From: an uncultured Bacillota bacterium
GTDB lineage: Bacteria; Bacillota; Clostridia; Oscillospirales; Oscillospiraceae
DNA length: 37,383 bases
Direction: 5' to 3'
Assembly (NCBI GenBank): GCA_947645675.1
Contig: CANSDP010000019.1
Location: forward strand, 1-37,383
The translations under genes and the position numbers were made by a program. Positions 15,356 through 24,804 of this stretch are shown piece by piece. Within the stretch, counting starts at the first letter, position 1; each line of letters starts with the position of its first letter. The notes under the pieces were generated by a model that saw nothing but the letters and a program-made list of their open reading frames with translations, made no database searches and was not told the origin of the DNA.

Positions 15356-18300
15356 CTAAACCGTAATCTCCAGCCTGTGCGTCCCCTTGAGCTCCGCCAG
15401 AGGGACGCCCTCCCGGACCGGCTTGCCGTCCAGTTTGGCGGAGTAGGACCCGGCGCGTTTGACGCAAATTGTCAGCTCGCCCTTTGGCAGTCTCCAAACC
15501 GCCTCATAGCCCGGCCAGTCCGGGGGGAGGTTAGGCTCAACCGCGAGCTTACCTTCCAGGACCCGCAGGCCCAGCAGCTCCTGAACGGCGGCCTGCCAAT
15601 ACCAGCCGGCGGCTCCGGTGTACCAGGACCAGCCCGCCCGGCCCACCCGGCCGGGGGCGTAGGACACGTCGGCGGCAATCACATAGGGCTCCGCCCGGTA
15701 GATATCCGTCTCATGGCCCTCCGGCAGGAGGGCCTTTAAAACTGACCAGCCGTCACCGGGCCGGTCCAGGCGGAAGCAGGCCATAGCCAGCCACACGGAG
15801 GCGTGGGTGTACTGCCCGCCGTTCTCCCGCACTCCGGCGGGATAGCCCTTAATATAGCCCGGGTCCTTGTCCCCGGCGCTGTCAAAGGCCGGGTCGAAGA
15901 GACGCACCACCCCGGCCTCCCGGTCAAAGAGCCGGTCCAGGGCGGCGGAGACGGCCTTGTCCGCCCGTTTCCGGTCGGTCCCCGCCGGGAAGAGGGCAAA
16001 GGACTGGGCAATGGAGTCGATCTGGCACTGTCCGCTCTCCGCCGAGCCCAGAGGCGCGCCGTCCTTGTAATAGCCCCGGCGGTACCAGCCGCCGTCCCAG
16101 GCGCTCTGAGCGGCCTCGATGAGGGCGTCCGCCCGGCGGAGCAGGTCGTCGGCCCGGGCCCCCTCGTCCATCCGGCGGCACAGAGCGGCAAAGTCCTGCA
16201 AGACCGCCGCCAGGAACCAGGTCAGCCAAACTGACTCCCCCTCCACCTTGTCCATGCCGTCGTTCCAGTCGCCGCTTCCCATTCCGGCCAGACCGTGGGG
16301 ACCCGTCCCCCGGCTCAGGGCGCACTGGATGGCCGCGAGGCCGTGGCGGTAGAGGGATTCCCGGACCTCGCTCACCCCGGGGACCTCATACCGGTCCTTC
16401 TCCCCCGGCTCCAGGGGCCTGGCGGCGAGATAAGGGACCTCCTCCTCCAGCAGGGCCCAGTCCCCGGTGACGGCGCAGTACCGGCACAGCACCCAGGGCA
16501 GCCACAGCAGGTCGTCGGAGATGCGGGTGCGCACCCCGGCCCCCTGGGGCGGGTGCCACCAGTGCTGCACGTCCCCCTCCTCAAACTGCCGGGACGCCGC
16601 CAGCAGCAGCTGCTCTCTCGTCCGCCGGGGCCAGACGTACACCAGGGCGGCGGCGTCCTGGAGCTGGTCCCGGAAGCCGAAGGCCCCGCCGTTCTGATAT
16701 TGGCTGGTCCGGGCCATCATCCGGCAGGCGATTACCTGATAGAGGCACCAGCCGCCGAGATACCGGTCCAGCGCCCCGTCCGGGGTCTTGACGGTGAGGG
16801 CGGACACCCGCTCCCGCCACCAGGACAGGGTCTCCTCCGGCGGGAAGTCCTCCCGGAGGAACCGGGAGCTGGGCTTGCCGCCCCTCTCCCTGGTCACCAG
16901 GCAGACCCTTTGCCCATCGGCCAGGGCGGCGGAGATGGGCTCCCCCTCCCCCAGGCGGTAGGTCAGCCGTCCAGCCCCGCCGGTGAGGGTGAACCGCAAA
17001 ACCCGCCTGTTTTCCTCCAGGGGAACGAACCCCTCGACGGTCAGTCTGGCTCCGGGCAGCTCCTTCTCCCACCGGGCAAACCCGGGGCCGTAGGTGACGG
17101 TACAGGCCAGCCCGTCTCCGGCGGCAAAGGCGGAGTACGCCCCCCCGTCCAGGCTCACCGTGATGGCCTCCTGCCCGCCCACGGTCAGGGGGTCGTTGGC
17201 CCAGGGGGTCAGTTTGCCCTCCCGGGCGTTGCCCCCGGACCAGAGCAGGCCCGCCCCTGTCTCGTCGGTGAGCCAGCCAAATTCCGGATTGCACAGCACC
17301 TGGCTCCATCCCACCGGGGGCAGACAGCTGCCGCAGCGGATGACGACGGTATCCCCGACCATCTCCCAGGGGGCCGGCTCAGGGGCGAGCGCCACTGGGG
17401 GCGGCGGGGCCATTTCCTCTGTGGCCTCCCGCTTCTCCAGCGGTAAAACGGCCCTTGCCCAGGCCAGCACCGCCGGGGCGGCGTCGGGACCGGCCAGGTG
17501 GACGCCCCCCCTGGCCCCCAGGGCGGACTCCGCCCCCAGCTTTTTCAGCTCCTCTGTGATCCCAGAGCGGAGGGGACGGCGGTAGTCGCCCCCCTCCTCC
17601 AGGAGAAGCACCAAATCAAAGGGGTAGCCCGCCCGGGTAAGCAGCTGGTGCCAGCGGCACCACAGGACGGCTTCCTCCGTTTCCCCGGCCACAGTTCCGG
17701 CGGCGATGGGCAGATCGCCGGAGATGCCATAGGGCCACAGGGTATTTTGGGGCGGGCGGTCTGCCTTCTCCTCTGCCGCGGCTAGCCGGGAGAGCAGTTC
17801 AAAGGCGGACAGGGCGTCCCGCTCGCTGAGAGCCAGCTTTTGGACTGGCGGAGCCAGGGAGGCCGGCCCCCCGTCCCTGCCGGACAGGATGCGCCGCGCC
17901 CCCTCCCGGGCCGCCTCTGGGGCGTCCCCCAGAGCCAGAGCCAGGGAAAAGCTCTTTTTCTCCCCCGCCGCCAGGGTAATGGGGATCCGAAGCATCAGAC
18001 AGGGGTCAGAGCCCATACCAGCCGTTAATGGTCCTGGCCTCCGGCTGGGCAGGGCCCGCAGCCCGCCCCGGCCCAGGGCGGCGGAGCGGTCCAGGCTGGC
18101 GGAGACCCCGTCCCCCGTCCAGAGGACGGCCAGATACGGCCCCTCCTCCTCCCCCCGGGGTCGGCGGTGGAACAGAGCTCCGTCCCCCTCCAGGGAGCAC
18201 TCCAGAAACAGCCGGGAGAAGGCTGGGTGGGCGTCGAAGTCCCGCTGGGGACAGAGAACAGGCTCCAGATAAAACAGAAGCTCCCCCTCCAGCCTCCTCT

Positions 18301-21300
18301 TGCTCCGCAGCTCCACCCGGCGCAGCTCCCCGTTTTCCCGCCGGGGGACGGACAGTGATATTTGTGCGGACAGGCCGTCCCGCTCCATATGCCAAACCGC
18401 TCCGCCGCTGTCAAAAGCCCAGCGGTATTGATTCCCCTCCTGATAGAGGGGGGCGGGGGTCAGGCCCGTCAGGCCGCCAGGACCGTTGAAGAAAACGGAC
18501 ACCCCGGCGGGGGCGTAATAGTCCCCAAGCCGGGCCAGAGTAATCGGCAGCTCCCCCACCCGGGATAGAGTAAGGCCGTTGTCGCAGACCAGCAGACTGT
18601 AGCTGCCGTTGGACAGCAGGCGGCATTGGGGGAACCGCCGCCCGAAGTCCGTCCCCTCCTGGGCCAGGGCGGGACCGGGGGCAGGCCGGAGCCGCGCGGG
18701 AAAATCCCGCTCCTCCTGCTTCATGATAGGGGCCCCCACCGGCACCCGCTCCTGGAGCAGCTCCCGGTAGGCGGACATATCGCAGTCCCTCATAAAGCGC
18801 TTCTGCATCACGTTGTCCCGGAGGACGTTGTCGATGGCCAGCAGGCTCATCCCCAGGTGGTGGGACATATAGGAGCGGACCACCTCCCGGTCCTCCTCCC
18901 CGGTGAGGCGGGCGGGGGTGTAGTCCACCGCCTCATAGAGGCCGTAGCGGCCCTCCAGCCCCATGTCCCGCAGGCGGCGCAGGTTGCGCAGGGCGCTCCG
19001 GGGGGCCAGTAGCAGCGCCAGGAAGGAGGAGTAGGGGGACACCACCAGCTCGGTGTCCAGCCCCCGCTTCAGCCCCAGGGCCTGGACCCCGTGGGCCTTG
19101 TACTGGTAGTTCATGCCGGGGTCGAAGGCGTAGAAGCCCGACTCGGAGATGCCCCAGGGCTTTTTTGTCTTATATCCCCGGCGCTTCTGGGCGTAGATGC
19201 AGAAGGACAGGGTCTCATAGAGGAAGGAGTTGGGCTCGCAGGGCAGAAGGAGGTTGGGCATGAAATATTCAAACATTGTGCCCGTCCAGGAGGCCATGCC
19301 GCAGTAGTCATTGTCCCCCAGCAGCATCCGGCCCAGCCGCCGCCAGTGGCGGGCGGGGACCTCCCCCCGGGCCACGCTGATAAAGCTGGTCTGCCGGGCC
19401 TCGCTGGCCATCAGGTCATAGAAGCCATCGGTGAGCTTATCCCGCTCCACCTCATAGCCGATGGAGAACAGCCGCCGCTCCGGGTCGAAGAGAGGGGCGC
19501 AGTCCATCGCGTCGGACAGGGACTCGGCCCGGCGGGCCAGCACGTCCTCTCCCCACTGATACAGCCCCTCCCGCAGGGCGATGAGGCAGCCCCGCAGGTT
19601 GCCGCTGTCCACGGTGGACACATACCGGGGGCGAAGAGGCTGTGCCGTCGAGGTGTCGTACCAGTTATAGAGGTGACCCCTCCACTTGTCCAGCCCCTCC
19701 ACCGTGTCCAGGATATGGCTGATCAGCTCCACCGCCCGCTTCCGGGGGGTCAGGTCCAGGTCGGCCGCCGCCATTGCCGACAGCAGAGCCATACCGATGT
19801 TGGTGGGGGAGGTCCTCCGGGCCAGCACGGGACCGGGCTGCTCCTGCCAGTTGTCCGGGGGGAGGAAACGGTCCTCCTCCCGGAGGAAGGTGTCAAAATA
19901 CCGCCAGATGAGGGTGGCCTGGTGGAGGAGAAAGGCCCGGTCGGCGGGAGGCAGGGCGCGGCCCCGCCTGGAGGGCCGGCTCACCGCCCAGGCCAGCACA
20001 GGGGCCAGCAGCCAGACCAGCCCTACCGCCCTGCCAAACCTGAGCTGGGCGAACAGGAGCACAAAAATGCCCACCGCCGCTGAGAACCAGGCCTTTTTGT
20101 AGTAGAAGGGGACGCTTCCCTTCCCTTTCTCCGTCTGGGCGGCGGTGACCCAGGCCAGAAGGTTTTTGTGGGAAATGGTCATCCGCCACAGGGCGGAGGA
20201 GATGGCCGTCAATGAGATATAGGCCTGATAGGGCAGGAAAATCAGCTGGACGGCGGTCTGCAAAATGGCCCCGGCCAGCCCGGCGATGACGGTGGAGTGA
20301 TACCGCCGCCGCTTGCCGGAGCGGCGGACGGCCAGCTCCGCCCCGGACAGCAGCAGGTTGGACGCCGCCGCCACCACGGCAACCCCTCCGGCCCAGGCGA
20401 ACACCCGCCCGGAGAAGCACATGCCCAGCACCAGGGTCAAAAGGGTAAAGATCGGGGATAGAGACCGGCGAAGATTGTCCAAAATCTTCCACTTGGCCAG
20501 GGGAGGCAGGGGGTTGTCCTCCCGGCCTCCCCAGCTGCCGGGAGCCCGCTTCCCCAGCCAGGGCAGCAGCTGCCAGTCCCCCCGAATCCAACGGTGGAGC
20601 CGGGCAAAGTAGCCGTAGACCTGCCAGGGGCAGCCGTCGGTGAGCTCCACCTCCCCCAGCAGGCCCGCCCGGAGGTAGCTGCCCTCCAGCAGGTCGTGGG
20701 ATAAAATGGCGTTTTCGGGAAACCGGCCGTCCAGACAGGTATAGAAGGCGTCCACCGAAAACACCCCCTTGCCGGTGTAGGTGCCCTGATCAAAGAGGTC
20801 GTGGTACACGTCGCTGGCGGTGGAGCCGTAGGGGTCCACGCCACCCAGCCCGCCGAAAATTTTGGCGAAAAAGGACTTGTTGGCCGCCTCCAGCTCCACC
20901 GCCACCCTGGGCTGGAAGAGAGCATGCCCAGCGGTGACGATCTTCCGTTTCGGGTCGATCACCGGCTGGTTCAACGGATGGAGCATGGCCCCGGTCAGCT
21001 CCCGGGCGGTCCCAACGTTCAGGCTGGTGTCTGAGTCCAGGGTGATGACATATTTCACCTGGCGCAGCCAGCTCCTTTCCCCCGCTTTCACCTCCAAGCC
21101 GGACGCTTTCCCCTTCAGAAGGCGGACCAGCTCGGTGAGAGCCCCCCGCTTCCGCTCCCAGCCCATATAGCGCTCGTCCCGCTTGCTGAACTTAGGGGGG
21201 CGGAAAAACAGGTAAAAGCCGCCGCCGTACTTCTCGTTCAGGCTGTCGATGGCCCGGCGGGCGCTGTCCATCCAGGCGGTCCCCTCCTCCCCCATGGGGA

Positions 21301-22492
21301 TACCGCTGTCGGGCAAATCGGCCAGGACGCCCAGTCTCAGCTCCGGCCCCGCGTCCCGGTTGGCCAAGCGATAGCGCTCCAGCAGGGCGGCTAATTTGGG
21401 CCCGCTGTCCTCCCCGGTGAGGAGGGACACCACCACGCACAGGGTCCGGCCCTCCTGGGGGATACCGCCCTCCAGCTCCATTCTGGGCACCGGGCGGGGA
21501 GGCACCAGCCGGACCAGGAGGAAGTCCAGCACATTTTTTACAATGTCTGACAGGGGCAGAATCAGCAGCACCGCGGCCAGGGGGGTTCCCGCCGCCCGCC
21601 ACAGGGCCAGGGAGGCCAGCAGGGACAGCCCCAGCACCACGACCCCGTAGCTCACCCCGGAGCGGGACCGTTCCCCTTTCCCCAGAGGCTCCCGGTAGAG
21701 GTACCAGCCCACATGACGGCGGGGGCCCTCCCCCTTCTGGGCCAGCTCCAGGGCCCGGCGGGCGGCCTGCCCCTCCTCCAGACGGTATTTTTTCGCCAGC
21801 CGGCACACCCTCTGCCGGTAGCGGCGGCGGGTGTCCTCATCCATGTGGGGATAGTGGCCCGAGGGGTCCCGGTTCAGCACCCGCTCCACCCGGCTGGCAC
21901 CCTCCAGCAGGGCGGTCCACTCCGTCCCCGACAGGACACGCAGGGCGTTGAACACCGCCCCCATCTCCTCCGCCGGGACCTTGTCCCCCTTGAGGGCGTC
22001 CACATCGCCGCACAGTCCGGCCAGCCGCTCCACCAGCGCCCCCGCCAGGGCGGGGGCAAACAGGGACAGCTCCCGCTCCGTCAGCGGGCAGACCGATTGA
22101 AAGCCCTCCAGATAGAGGGCCAGCCGCCCCTGGTCCAGGCCGGGCACCGCCCACAGGGCGCTCTGAGCACAGCGCTGGAGGAGGGCGGTTCCCCCTGCCG
22201 TCCCCCGGAGGGGCTTTCCGCCCTTCAGAGCCTCCCGGGCTCGCTCCCCCTCCCGGACGGCCAGGTAGTGGTTGTCCAGCAGCCACTCCGCCGCCCCCGG
22301 CAGCGCGGTCTGTCCGCCGCTCCAAAGGTTCAGCGCCTCCTGAGTCCGGCGCACTGTCCGCAGGCCGGCCCGCACCCTCCGGGACAGGGCGCGGCAGGAG
22401 ACCGCCCCCTCCAGCCGGGCCTCTCGGGCTGCGTTGGCGGCGTATTGCTTCAAATGGGCGTCATCCATGGGGACGTGGGGGGTGTTGGACAT
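15356..22492 (-). CDS. cyclic beta-1,2-glucan synthase-like protein (GT84 / glucoamylase-like / GH94)
   Basis: 2378 aa; start ATG 22492 preceded by GGAGGT. Domains in order are a soluble N-terminal part (1-265), membrane segments near 270-330, and a GT84-type glycosyltransferase core with VITLDSDTSLNVG near 486 and DQGTYTGKGVFSVDAFY near 575. Membrane clusters follow near 680-830. Next comes a glucoamylase-like domain (YFMPNLLLP near 1075, KKPWGISESGFYAFDPGMNY near 1110), then a long beta-rich region and a C-terminal GH94 phosphorylase-like domain with GSGDWNDGMDKV near 2072 (catalytic-type Asp). This is the architecture of NdvB/ChvB, which polymerises UDP-glucose into beta-1,2-glucan, trims it and cyclises it. 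Its role in a Gram-positive is not established. It is monocistronic. Confidence 0.9.
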   Translation of the reverse strand: MSNTPHVPMDDAHLKQYAANAAREARLEGAVSCRALSRRVRAGLRTVRRTQEALNLWSGGQTALPGAAEWLLDNHYLAVREGERAREALKGGKPLRGTAGGTALLQRCAQSALWAVPGLDQGRLALYLEGFQSVCPLTERELSLFAPALAGALVERLAGLCGDVDALKGDKVPAEEMGAVFNALRVLSGTEWTALLEGASRVERVLNRDPSGHYPHMDEDTRRRYRQRVCRLAKKYRLEEGQAARRALELAQKGEGPRRHVGWYLYREPLGKGERSRSGVSYGVVVLGLSLLASLALWRAAGTPLAAVLLILPLSDIVKNVLDFLLVRLVPPRPVPRMELEGGIPQEGRTLCVVVSLLTGEDSGPKLAALLERYRLANRDAGPELRLGVLADLPDSGIPMGEEGTAWMDSARRAIDSLNEKYGGGFYLFFRPPKFSKRDERYMGWERKRGALTELVRLLKGKASGLEVKAGERSWLRQVKYVITLDSDTSLNVGTARELTGAMLHPLNQPVIDPKRKIVTAGHALFQPRVAVELEAANKSFFAKIFGGLGGVDPYGSTASDVYHDLFDQGTYTGKGVFSVDAFYTCLDGRFPENAILSHDLLEGSYLRAGLLGEVELTDGCPWQVYGYFARLHRWIRGDWQLLPWLGKRAPGSWGGREDNPLPPLAKWKILDNLRRSLSPIFTLLTLVLGMCFSGRVFAWAGGVAVVAAASNLLLSGAELAVRRSGKRRRYHSTVIAGLAGAILQTAVQLIFLPYQAYISLTAISSALWRMTISHKNLLAWVTAAQTEKGKGSVPFYYKKAWFSAAVGIFVLLFAQLRFGRAVGLVWLLAPVLAWAVSRPSRRGRALPPADRAFLLHQATLIWRYFDTFLREEDRFLPPDNWQEQPGPVLARRTSPTNIGMALLSAMAAADLDLTPRKRAVELISHILDTVEGLDKWRGHLYNWYDTSTAQPLRPRYVSTVDSGNLRGCLIALREGLYQWGEDVLARRAESLSDAMDCAPLFDPERRLFSIGYEVERDKLTDGFYDLMASEARQTSFISVARGEVPARHWRRLGRMLLGDNDYCGMASWTGTMFEYFMPNLLLPCEPNSFLYETLSFCIYAQKRRGYKTKKPWGISESGFYAFDPGMNYQYKAHGVQALGLKRGLDTELVVSPYSSFLALLLAPRSALRNLRRLRDMGLEGRYGLYEAVDYTPARLTGEEDREVVRSYMSHHLGMSLLAIDNVLRDNVMQKRFMRDCDMSAYRELLQERVPVGAPIMKQEERDFPARLRPAPGPALAQEGTDFGRRFPQCRLLSNGSYSLLVCDNGLTLSRVGELPITLARLGDYYAPAGVSVFFNGPGGLTGLTPAPLYQEGNQYRWAFDSGGAVWHMERDGLSAQISLSVPRRENGELRRVELRSKRRLEGELLFYLEPVLCPQRDFDAHPAFSRLFLECSLEGDGALFHRRPRGEEEGPYLAVLWTGDGVSASLDRSAALGRGGLRALPSRRPGPLTAGMGSDPCLMLRIPITLAAGEKKSFSLALALGDAPEAAREGARRILSGRDGGPASLAPPVQKLALSERDALSAFELLSRLAAAEEKADRPPQNTLWPYGISGDLPIAAGTVAGETEEAVLWCRWHQLLTRAGYPFDLVLLLEEGGDYRRPLRSGITEELKKLGAESALGARGGVHLAGPDAAPAVLAWARAVLPLEKREATEEMAPPPPVALAPEPAPWEMVGDTVVIRCGSCLPPVGWSQVLCNPEFGWLTDETGAGLLWSGGNAREGKLTPWANDPLTVGGQEAITVSLDGGAYSAFAAGDGLACTVTYGPGFARWEKELPGARLTVEGFVPLEENRRVLRFTLTGGAGRLTYRLGEGEPISAALADGQRVCLVTRERGGKPSSRFLREDFPPEETLSWWRERVSALTVKTPDGALDRYLGGWCLYQVIACRMMARTSQYQNGGAFGFRDQLQDAAALVYVWPRRTREQLLLAASRQFEEGDVQHWWHPPQGAGVRTRISDDLLWLPWVLCRYCAVTGDWALLEEEVPYLAARPLEPGEKDRYEVPGVSEVRESLYRHGLAAIQCALSRGTGPHGLAGMGSGDWNDGMDKVEGESVWLTWFLAAVLQDFAALCRRMDEGARADDLLRRADALIEAAQSAWDGGWYRRGYYKDGAPLGSAESGQCQIDSIAQSFALFPAGTDRKRADKAVSAALDRLFDREAGVVRLFDPAFDSAGDKDPGYIKGYPAGVRENGGQYTHASVWLAMACFRLDRPGDGWSVLKALLPEGHETDIYRAEPYVIAADVSYAPGRVGRAGWSWYTGAAGWYWQAAVQELLGLRVLEGKLAVEPNLPPDWPGYEAVWRLPKGELTICVKRAGSYSAKLDGKPVREGVPLAELKGTHRLEITV

Positions 22493-22579
22493 GAGAATAC
22501 CTCCATTCGTGCCTCCAGTTTTCCCCCGCCCCTGGCGTAATATACCAAAAGAGCCCGCCGAGCCGGCAAGGATTTTGAC

Positions 22580-22608
22580 TTGACAAACGGCGCAAAATAT
22601 GGTAGAGT
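22580..22608 (+). promoter_or_regulatory. sigma-A promoter of ylxM-ffh
   Basis: TTGACA (22580-22585), 17-bp spacer, TAGAGT (22603-22608). It lies in the divergent region shared with the glucan-synthase gene. Confidence 0.75.
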
Positions 22609-22612
22609 TCGG

Positions 22613-22638
22613 AATGTAAAGTTTATCGGCTTTACATT
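22613..22638 (+). promoter_or_regulatory. leader hairpin upstream of ylxM
   Basis: Perfect 9-bp stem AATGTAAAG (22613-22621) / CTTTACATT (22630-22638), loop TTTATCGG. It lies at the very start of the predicted transcript and about 10 bp before the AAGGAGGT ribosome site. It may stabilise the 5' end; no known riboswitch class fits. Confidence 0.55.
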
Positions 22639-22662
22639 TTGAAAAAAAGGAGGTCGCGCTCC

Positions 22663-23028
22663 ATGAAAAGTCAGGCCTATCGGATGACCATGCTCTTCGA
22701 TTTTTATGGCGACGTGCTGACAGACCGGCAGAAGGAGTTCTACGACCTCTATTACAACGAGGACCTGTCTCTGGGCGAGATCGCCGAAAATTACGGCATC
22801 ACCCGCCAGGGCGTCCGGGATGTGATCGTCCGGGCGGAAAACATCCTCACCGGCCTGGAGGACAAGACCGGCCTGATTAAGCGGTTTCACACCATGCGCG
22901 CCCAGCTGGAGACGCTGCACAGCGCCGCCGTCCGGATGGCAGCGCTGTCCGCCCGGCAGGATAATGAGGAGCTGGAGGGCCTCGCCCTCCAAATCCGGGA
23001 CACCGCCGCGGCCCTGTTGAAGGAGTAA
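22663..23028 (+). CDS. ylxM: YlxM-family SRP-associated DNA-binding-like protein
   Basis: 121 aa from ATG 22663, chosen because AAGGAGGT lies 8 nt upstream and the product starts MKSQAYRMTMLFDFYGDVLT. A helix-turn-helix of the sigma-70 region 4 type (LTDRQKEFYDLYYNEDLSLG, then EIAENYGITRQGVRDVI) covers about 18-60, followed by a helical C-terminal half. The family is conserved directly upstream of ffh in Firmicutes, as here (4-bp gap). In streptococci YlxM modulates SRP and FtsY GTPase activity. Cotranscription with ffh from the promoter at 22580 is likely. Confidence 0.95.
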   Translation: MKSQAYRMTMLFDFYGDVLTDRQKEFYDLYYNEDLSLGEIAENYGITRQGVRDVIVRAENILTGLEDKTGLIKRFHTMRAQLETLHSAAVRMAALSARQDNEELEGLALQIRDTAAALLKE

Positions 23029-23032
23029 GCTT

Positions 23033-24394
23033 ATGGCATTTGAAGGACTTTCTGAAAAGCTCTCCGCCGCCTTTAAAAAGCTGAGGGGCAAGGGCCGTCT
23101 GTCCGAGGCCGACGTGAAGGAGGCCATGCGGGAAATTCGCCTGGCCCTGCTGGAGGCCGACGTCAGCTTTAAGGTGGTCAAGCAGTTTGTGGCCCAGGTC
23201 ACCGAAAAGGCTGTCGGTGCCGACGTGCTGGAGGCCCTCTCCCCCGCCCAGCAGATTATCAAAATTGTTAACCAGGAGCTCACCGAGCTGATGGGCGGGT
23301 CGGCCTCCAAGCTGGAGATTTCCTCCAAGCCCCCCACAGTGGTGATGATGGTGGGCCTTCAGGGCGCGGGCAAAACCACCAACGGCGCCAAGCTGGCCGG
23401 ACTGATGAAGCGCCAGAACGGCAAGCGGCCCCTTCTGGCCGCCTGCGACATCTACCGCCCCGCCGCCATCCAGCAGCTGGAGGTGGTGGGCAGTCAGCTG
23501 GACATCCCCGTCTTTCAGATGGGCCAGACCAACCCGGTGGACATCGCGAAGGCCGCCGTGGAGCACGCCAAAAAGCACGGCAACGACCTGGTGTTTCTGG
23601 ACACCGCCGGCCGGCTCCATGTGGACGAGGAGCTGATGGACGAGCTTCGCGGCATCAAGGCCGCCGTGGAGCCCACCGAAATCCTGCTTGTAGTAGACGC
23701 CATGATCGGCCAGGACGCGGTGAACGCCGCCAAGGCCTTTGACGACGCTTTGGACATCAACGGCGTGGTACTCACCAAGCTGGACGGCGACGCCCGAGGC
23801 GGCGCTGCCCTGTCCATCAAGGCGGTCACCGGCAAGCCCATCAAATTTGTGGGCGTGGGGGAAAAGCTGGACCAGATCGAGGTCTTTCACCCCGAGCGCA
23901 TGGCCAGCCGTATTCTGGGCATGGGCGACATGCTCTCCCTTATCGAAAAGGCGGAGCAGAGCTTCGACCAGAAAAAGGCCCTGGAGCTTCAGGAGAAGCT
24001 GAGAAAGAATAAATTCACCCTGGGCGACTTCTATGAGCAGATGAAGCAGCTGAAAAACATGGGTTCTCTCACTGAGATCGCCGGGATGCTCCCCGGCGTC
24101 AAGGCCAGCGACCTGGAGGGGGCCACCATGGACGAAAAGCTCCTTCAGCGGATGGAGGCCATCATCCTGTCCATGACCCCCGCCGAGCGGGAGGATGTGA
24201 AGCTTCTGAACTCCAGCCGGAAAAAGCGCATCGCCGCCGGCTCCGGCACCCAGGTGGTGGACGTTAACCGCCTGCTCAAGCAGTTCGAAATGGTCCAGGC
24301 TATGACCCGCCAGTTCTCCGGCGGCAAAATGCCCAAGAATATGCGCAAGATGATGGGCAAAAAGGGCCGGGGAATGCCGGGGATGCCGTTTTGA
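23033..24394 (+). CDS. ffh: signal recognition particle protein Ffh (SRP54)
   Basis: 453 aa. An N-domain helical bundle (1-90) is followed by the GTPase G-domain with P-loop GLQGAGKTT (108-116), DTAGRLHVDEELMDEL near 190 and TKLDGDARGGAAL near 247. The Met-rich M-domain (about 300-453) binds SRP RNA and signal peptides and ends in a basic Gly/Met tail, GKKGRGMPGMPF. It delivers ribosome-nascent chains to the membrane receptor FtsY. It follows ylxM by 4 bp. Downstream lies a palindromic repeat and then rpsP with its own possible promoter. Confidence 0.98.
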   Translation: MAFEGLSEKLSAAFKKLRGKGRLSEADVKEAMREIRLALLEADVSFKVVKQFVAQVTEKAVGADVLEALSPAQQIIKIVNQELTELMGGSASKLEISSKPPTVVMMVGLQGAGKTTNGAKLAGLMKRQNGKRPLLAACDIYRPAAIQQLEVVGSQLDIPVFQMGQTNPVDIAKAAVEHAKKHGNDLVFLDTAGRLHVDEELMDELRGIKAAVEPTEILLVVDAMIGQDAVNAAKAFDDALDINGVVLTKLDGDARGGAALSIKAVTGKPIKFVGVGEKLDQIEVFHPERMASRILGMGDMLSLIEKAEQSFDQKKALELQEKLRKNKFTLGDFYEQMKQLKNMGSLTEIAGMLPGVKASDLEGATMDEKLLQRMEAIILSMTPAEREDVKLLNSSRKKRIAAGSGTQVVDVNRLLKQFEMVQAMTRQFSGGKMPKNMRKMMGKKGRGMPGMPF

Positions 24395-24412
24395 TTCTTC
24401 GGCTTTGCTGCG

Positions 24413-24478
24413 CAGGGGAGGCCTGTGGCCGCCCGCAGGAGCTGGACCGGTATCACCCGGGCGGCCGCAGGCCGCCCC
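24413..24478. repeat. REP-like pair of GC-rich palindromes between ffh and rpsP
   Basis: The second unit is a perfect palindrome, GGGCGGCC (24459-24466), GCA, GGCCGCCC (24470-24477). The first unit near 24415-24434 is a one-mismatch version (GGGAGGCC TGT GGCCGCCC). The two are separated by about 24 bp. It resembles bacterial interspersed palindromes, but copy number in the genome cannot be seen. It may also stabilise or end the ffh transcript, though no T-tract follows. Confidence 0.65.
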
Positions 24479-24515
24479 TACAGGATCGGGTAAAGCACAG
24501 AATCTGTGTTTTCCA

Positions 24516-24521
24516 TATAAT
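24516..24521 (+). promoter_or_regulatory. possible -10 element of rpsP
   Basis: TATAAT 29 bp before the rpsP start; the hexamer 17 bp upstream (AAGCAC) is a poor -35. The short leader would contain only the TTGGAGGTG ribosome site. Confidence 0.3.
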
Positions 24522-24549
24522 TAACAAATTCATTTGGAGGTGAAGATAC

Positions 24550-24789
24550 ATGGTTAAAATCAGACTGCGCCGCATGGGCGCGAAGAAGGCTCCCTTCTAT
24601 CGTATCGTGGTCGCTGATTCCCGCTATCCTCGGGATGGCCGCTTCATTGAGGAGATCGGCTTCTACAACCCCACCGTCGACCCCAGCGAGCTGAAGGTGG
24701 ACGTTGACCGGGCTCAGGCCTGGATCAAGACCGGCGCTCAGCCCACCGAGACCGTCCGCGACCTGCTGAAAAAAGCCGGCGCCCTGTAA
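24550..24789 (+). CDS. rpsP: 30S ribosomal protein S16
   Basis: 79 aa, typical length. It starts [20 protein letters not shown] and contains the family motifs [20 protein letters not shown] and a C-terminal [21 protein letters not shown]16 is a primary 16S rRNA-binding protein of the small subunit body. TTGGAGG lies 8 nt upstream of the start. khpA follows after 15 bp, and the pair rpsP-khpA with rimM nearby is the standard Firmicutes order. Confidence 0.98.
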   Translation: MVKIRLRRMGAKKAPFYRIVVADSRYPRDGRFIEEIGFYNPTVDPSELKVDVDRAQAWIKTGAQPTETVRDLLKKAGAL

Positions 24790-24804
24790 GGCTGGAGGTC
24801 ATTC

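Noticed and set aside
13821-15497. Longer YfmF starting at 15497
   Set aside because: The extra 131 codons cross the tandem repeats and the operon promoter; a proper ribosome site and the family start lie at 15104.
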